Source: Fibrella rubiginis (GTDB lineage: Bacteria > Bacteroidota > Bacteroidia > Cytophagales > Spirosomataceae). Taken from it: a DNA stretch of 64,000 nucleotides. Below the pieces are notes generated by a model, which had not been told where the DNA came from, did no database searches, and saw nothing but the letters and a program-made list of their open reading frames with translations. Of the stretch, positions 60,097 to 64,000 are shown piece after piece (the first letter of the stretch is position 1; each line of letters starts with the position of its first letter). The stretch is taken from NCBI RefSeq assembly GCF_017353185.1, contig NZ_JAFMYV010000003.1, positions 434,001 through 498,000 on the forward strand, read 5' to 3'. The position numbers and the translations under genes are program-made.

Positions 60097-63072
60097 ATGC
60101 ACATTTCATTTACAACTAAAACGGGAGGTCTCTTTCTGGTTGCCTGTTTGCTCACCATATCTTCGCTGCTGGCCCAGGGAATTCGGGGGCGCGTGACCGA
60201 CAAAAACAGCGGCGCGGCCATACCGGGTGCCACCGTCGTAGTGGTCGGTACCAATACGGGAGCCACAACCGACGCCAACGGTAACTACCAGATTAAGGTT
60301 GCCGCGGGCAATTATTCCATTGCCACCAGCTTTGTTGGCTACAAAACGACCACCCAACCCGCCGCAGTGCCCGCCACCGGCGACGTGGAAATCAACACTA
60401 CCCTGGCCGAATCGACCGATAACCTGAGCGAAGTGGTCATCATTGGCTCACGCGCCGCCACCGCCCGCACCAACGTGCAGACGGTAGCCCCCGTCGACGT
60501 GATCACCGCCAAAGAAATGAAAAGTTTCTCGCAGATCGATGTGGGGCAGATTCTGAACTTTGTCGCGCCTTCCTTCAACTCCAACCGCCAAACCGTTGCC
60601 GACGGTACCGACCACGTTGACCCCGCTTCGTTGCGTGGCCTGGGTCCCGACCAGGTGCTGGTGCTGGTGAACGGCAAACGCCGCCACACCTCGGCTCTGC
60701 TCAACATCAACGGCACGGTAGGTCGCGGCTCGGTGGGTACCGACATGAACGTGATTCCGGTGGCGGCCATCGAGCGCATTGAAGTGCTGCGCGACGGTGC
60801 GGCGGCCCAATACGGCTCCGATGCCATTGCGGGCGTGATCAACGTGGTGCTCAAGAAAGATTATACGGGCCTGACGGCTTCGCTCACGGGTGGGCAGAAT
60901 ATGACCAACCTGAGTTATAACGTGCCGGTGCTGGGTGGTGGCTCAAGAAACATCAGCCAAAGTATCACCGACGGACAAGTGCTGCAATTCGACGTCTCGA
61001 AAGGGTTCCGGCTGGGGCAGCGGGGCTACCTTACCGTAAGCGGACAGTATAACGACCGGGGCCGGAGCAACCGCAGTGGTTACGACAACGCCCCCACGAT
61101 CTACCTCGGTGCGTCGGGCGGCTTTCCGGGAACGCCCACGGGGCAGGTACAGAACGATTTCCGCACCAAGCTCATCGCCGACGATGCCACGCTGGTGCAG
61201 CAGCGAGGTTATAACCGGCAGAACATGATCATCGGCAACTCGGCGTCGCAAAACGTGGGTGTGTTTATCAACGGCTCATTGCCAGTGGGCAACGTCAGTG
61301 AAGTCTATGCCGCCGGTGGCGTAACCTATCGCAAAGGCACGGGCTATGGTAACAACCGGATTCCGGTGTCGCGGGCGCAGCAGCCCCTCACCGCCGACGG
61401 GTCATTGTATTACCCAGACGGCTTTTTGCCGGGTATTGGCTCAACCGTGCAGGACCAGTCGCTGATTGCCGGGTTCAAAACCAAACTGGGTTCGCTCACC
61501 ATGGACCTGAGCAACACCTACGGCCATAATTCATTCGCGTTTTCGGTCTTTAATTCGGGCAATGCGTCGCTACCCAACAACAGCAGCCCCCAAACCACAT
61601 TCGACGCGGGTAAGCTGAACTTCACGCAGAATACGGTGAACCTTGACTTCTCACGGCTGTTCACAAAGCCGGGTCCGTTCTCGTCGGTCAACCTGGCGTT
61701 TGGTGCCGAAGCCCGATTTGAAAACTATGCCATCACGGCGGGTGAACCTAATTCGTACATCGGTGGTGATTTAAAGAAATCAGTACCGGCGGCTCCGTTG
61801 CTCATCAGTGGACCCGCCAACGGTACGGCGTTGGCCCTGCCCGGTTCACAGGTGTTTCCAGGTTTCCAGCCCACCGATGCCATCGACAAGTCACGCACGA
61901 GCCAGTCGCTCTACGTGGACGTAGAGAGTGAGATCGGTAAGTTGCTGGTTGATCTGGCCGGGCGTTTCGAGAATTACAGCGATTTTGGCTCGACGATCAA
62001 CGGCAAAGTGGCGGCTCGTTACGGCATTCTGGAAGGTATCAACCTGCGGGCTGCCATCAGCACGGGTTTCCGGGCACCGAGCCTGCACCAGCGCTATTTC
62101 CAGAATACCAGTACGCAGTTTGTAAGCGGTAACCCATCCAACACGCTGACAGTAAACAACGAGAACCCCATTGCCCGGACGTTTATTGGCGTAGACGCGC
62201 TGAAGCCCGAAACGTCGGTAAACATGACGGTGGGGGCCACGGCCAAATTCGGCAGGTTCTCGGCTACCATTGATGCCTACCAGATCGACATCACCAACCG
62301 GATTGTGTATTCGGGGGCGTTTTCGCGGGCGTTGCTGGGCTTTGGGGCCAATGACTACGTAGGCGTAAACAACGTCAACTTCTTCGCCAACGCGGCCAAT
62401 ACCCGTACCCGTGGCATCGACATTGTGCTAAACGAACGGCTGAACGTGGGTAGCGGCACCCTGACGCTGACCGGGGCGGTGAACTTCAACAAAAACGAAG
62501 TGACGGCCATCAATTCAACCCCGCTCATCGACGATCCGAAGCAGAACGAAGCCTCTGGCCGCAGCCCGGATCAGTGGTTCCGCACGCTCCTGTTCGACCG
62601 GCAGCAACGGTCACGCATTGAGGTGTTTCAGCCCCAGAACAAGCTGAACCTGAGCGCGAGCTACAGCATCGGCAAGTTCGACATTACGGCCAGGACGGTG
62701 CGTTTTGGCGAAATCAGATACATCCACAACGTCGACCCAACCGTGAAAAAGGCCGATGGTACCTACTGGAACACCCAGTTTGCCCGCGACGCCGACGGTA
62801 ACGCCTTCATCGATCAGACATTTAACCCCGTCTGGATTACGGACCTGGTGCTGGGCTACCGCCTCAACAAGATGCTGAACATCTCTATCGGGGCCAACAA
62901 CATCTTCGACGTCTATCCCGACCAGATCTATATCGACCCCCGCAACGCACCGGGTTCGATTGATTACAACTCGGGTCGCGATGCTTCGAACCGGGGCCGG
63001 TTGCTCTATCAGCCCAACCAGGGTGGCTACAATGGCCGCTTTGTCTTCGGCCGCGTTACGGTGTCGTTGTAA
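60097..63072 (+). CDS. TonB-dependent receptor with CarboxypepD_reg-like N-terminal domain
   Basis: A 991-residue protein with a signal peptide (ending LLAQG). A CarboxypepD_reg-like domain follows (about 26-105; IRGRVTDKNSGAAIPGATV), then the plug (VLVNGKRRHTSALLNING, EVLRDGAAAQYGSDAIAGVI) and a large beta-barrel ending in the outer-membrane insertion motif FVFGRVTVSL. It differs from SusC (no SusD partner, NIPVAAIERIEVLRDG-type plug) and is closer to siderophore/vitamin-type receptors. The imported ligand is unknown. It is monocistronic, with its own promoter and hairpin M behind it. Confidence 0.94.
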   Translation: MHISFTTKTGGLFLVACLLTISSLLAQGIRGRVTDKNSGAAIPGATVVVVGTNTGATTDANGNYQIKVAAGNYSIATSFVGYKTTTQPAAVPATGDVEINTTLAESTDNLSEVVIIGSRAATARTNVQTVAPVDVITAKEMKSFSQIDVGQILNFVAPSFNSNRQTVADGTDHVDPASLRGLGPDQVLVLVNGKRRHTSALLNINGTVGRGSVGTDMNVIPVAAIERIEVLRDGAAAQYGSDAIAGVINVVLKKDYTGLTASLTGGQNMTNLSYNVPVLGGGSRNISQSITDGQVLQFDVSKGFRLGQRGYLTVSGQYNDRGRSNRSGYDNAPTIYLGASGGFPGTPTGQVQNDFRTKLIADDATLVQQRGYNRQNMIIGNSASQNVGVFINGSLPVGNVSEVYAAGGVTYRKGTGYGNNRIPVSRAQQPLTADGSLYYPDGFLPGIGSTVQDQSLIAGFKTKLGSLTMDLSNTYGHNSFAFSVFNSGNASLPNNSSPQTTFDAGKLNFTQNTVNLDFSRLFTKPGPFSSVNLAFGAEARFENYAITAGEPNSYIGGDLKKSVPAAPLLISGPANGTALALPGSQVFPGFQPTDAIDKSRTSQSLYVDVESEIGKLLVDLAGRFENYSDFGSTINGKVAARYGILEGINLRAAISTGFRAPSLHQRYFQNTSTQFVSGNPSNTLTVNNENPIARTFIGVDALKPETSVNMTVGATAKFGRFSATIDAYQIDITNRIVYSGAFSRALLGFGANDYVGVNNVNFFANAANTRTRGIDIVLNERLNVGSGTLTLTGAVNFNKNEVTAINSTPLIDDPKQNEASGRSPDQWFRTLLFDRQQRSRIEVFQPQNKLNLSASYSIGKFDITARTVRFGEIRYIHNVDPTVKKADGTYWNTQFARDADGNAFIDQTFNPVWITDLVLGYRLNKMLNISIGANNIFDVYPDQIYIDPRNAPGSIDYNSGRDASNRGRLLYQPNQGGYNGRFVFGRVTVSL

Positions 63073-63099
63073 AAGGGAGTTTAATGTTTAAGGCTTGAC

Positions 63100-63189
63100 G
63101 TTTAATGTTTAATGTCCAACGTCTAAAGTTGCTCCGCGAACTGTGTAGCTCGCGGAGCAACTTTAGACGTTGGACATTAAACATTAAAC
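63100..63189. repeat. Intergenic inverted repeat M (40-bp perfect arms, heptamer units)
   Basis: Arms 63100-63139 and 63150-63189 are perfect inverse copies. The arm reads GTTTAAT, GTTTAAT, GTCCAAC, GTCTAAA, GTTGCTC, CGCGA in 7-bp steps. An extra partial copy (AGTTTAATGTTTA) lies just outside at about 63079. The right arm abuts the stop codon (63190-63192) of the convergent membrane-protein gene. Confidence 0.95.
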
Positions 63190-63978
63190 TTAACTAAGTA
63201 GCCGAAACAGCGTGATCATGGCTAGGGTCAGGCCAATAAGCAGCCACGAAATCTGGTCTAGTGGCACGGTAGGCTGGTTGCGATCGGTGCGGCGGAAGGT
63301 GCCGTAGATGCTCAGAAACGCCATCGGCATCATCACCGGGGCCAATAAACTAAGAAACGTAGGCACGGGCAGTTGCACTACTGCCGAGGCCACCGATGCC
63401 AGTATCGGAAAGAGCAGCAGGGCATTAGCCCGTTGGGGAATCGACTGGCCCACACGACCATAAGGGCCAAATTCACCCGCCAGCCGTTTGAAGACCACGT
63501 TGAGCAGGACAAAACTGGCTACCGAAATGCTGATGATCAGCCACGTAGGCAGCCCCAACGTTGCGAAGACAAACCCTGTGTCGCCATAGGTGAAAAAAGG
63601 CGCGATAAACAAATAACCGAAAAACGTGAGCAGGCCCTGTAAGCCCATCCAAAGCAGAAACAGGGATACAAAACCCTTGCGCGGCAGGTGGACAGACACC
63701 AGCAGACAGATTACCCCCAGTAGCAGCGAAAAAACCGGTCCGGCGGCGGCAATGCCCACAAGTTGATTGGTTGCGCGCCCGGCTGTATTGTAAGCCACAA
63801 AATTGTGGTGCAGCTCCGGCTTGAACCCGTACAGGTAGGCGGGCACGTAATGGGCGCATTCGTGCAGCACCGTAGTGAGCAGGCTAGTCAGGATGATCAG
63901 CGCAACGGAATTGACAGTCAGGCCACGCGTAGTTACCACAGTGGCAGTGGGGGAATCCAGAGTTTGGTTAGGTAGCAT
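63190..63978 (-). CDS. Polytopic membrane protein with HExxH motif (M50-like)
   Basis: A 262-residue protein with about six membrane helices. The first helix carries HECAHYVPAYLYGF (HExxH), and AAAGPVFSLLLGV follows in the next, the arrangement of site-2-protease/M50-type membrane metallopeptidases. The usual third ligand motif (NPDG-like) is not evident, so activity is uncertain. The start is close to the window edge (22 bp left), and it is convergent with the TonB-receptor gene through hairpin M. Confidence 0.7.
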   Translation of the reverse strand: MLPNQTLDSPTATVVTTRGLTVNSVALIILTSLLTTVLHECAHYVPAYLYGFKPELHHNFVAYNTAGRATNQLVGIAAAGPVFSLLLGVICLLVSVHLPRKGFVSLFLLWMGLQGLLTFFGYLFIAPFFTYGDTGFVFATLGLPTWLIISISVASFVLLNVVFKRLAGEFGPYGRVGQSIPQRANALLLFPILASVASAVVQLPVPTFLSLLAPVMMPMAFLSIYGTFRRTDRNQPTVPLDQISWLLIGLTLAMITLFRLLS

Positions 63979-64000
63979 GGTTCAGGTAGGGATTTGACTA

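Overview
The window looks like chromosomal DNA of a Bacteroidota member, most likely Cytophagales close to Spirosoma. The evidence is a SusC/SusD pair and a second TonB-dependent receptor with N-terminal CarboxypepD_reg domains, DUF1800/DUF1501, DUF2147 and DUF547 proteins, an M13 peptidase, a parvulin-type SurA/PpiD foldase, promoters of the TTG-N(~20)-TAnnTTTG type, weak Shine-Dalgarno sequences and moderately high GC. No rRNA, tRNA, CRISPR array or transposase is visible.

Layout. 0.1-6.2 kb: a multi-PAS histidine kinase, a secreted TPR-ASKHA (Ppx/GppA-like) fusion, a decayed nucleoside-hydrolase-like gene and an AT-rich MccF-like S66 peptidase that looks acquired. 5.8-8.2 kb: a leftward SDR / Crp-Fnr / DoxX / DUF2147 operon. 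8.3-15.1 kb: an RND efflux system (TetR, TolC-like, adaptor, pump) interrupted by an oppositely oriented MazF/PemK toxin-antitoxin pair; two copies of a 17-bp palindrome mark TetR operators. 15.4-22.3 kb: a redoxin, a helical lipoprotein, a GH95-type glycosidase, a CrtA-like carotenoid oxygenase and a PpiD/SurA foldase. 22.4-29.2 kb: a redox-signalling pair (response regulator fused to a thioredoxin-reductase-like module lacking CxxC, and a kinase with a cNMP-binding-like domain) and the DUF1800/DUF1501 pair. 29-38.5 kb: unknown membrane and secreted proteins, an M13 peptidase, a transglutaminase, an epimerase-like protein, a proton-pump-type rhodopsin and an M1 aminopeptidase. 38.8-56.7 kb: a large accessory catabolic locus, with an AraC regulator, a ten-gene leftward operon (ceramidase-like, MOSC, sugar MFS, GH27, RidA, class-III aminotransferase, 3-hydroxyacyl-CoA-dehydrogenase-like, TIM-barrel glycosidase-like, NHL, M19 dipeptidase) and divergent susC/susD. 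56.8-64 kb: a TPM/TPM/LemA cluster, a DUF547 protein, a TonB receptor and an M50-like membrane protein.

The most striking non-coding signal is a set of at least 13 long intergenic inverted repeats (arms of roughly 19 to 62 bp, several perfect), about one per 5 kb. In several, each arm is built from tandem 7-bp units (for example GATTTAC, GTTTAAT, AGAGGTA). Many start at or within a few bases of a stop codon, and some share an internal word (TTGCTTACRCCA). They resemble no named element I can identify with confidence and may be an undescribed family of palindromic heptamer repeats used as 3'-end structures. The other notable items are a rhodopsin with a D-T-K motif plus a glycine at the antenna-carotenoid window, found 15 kb from a carotenoid-oxygenase-like gene, and the ten-gene catabolic operon of uncertain substrate.
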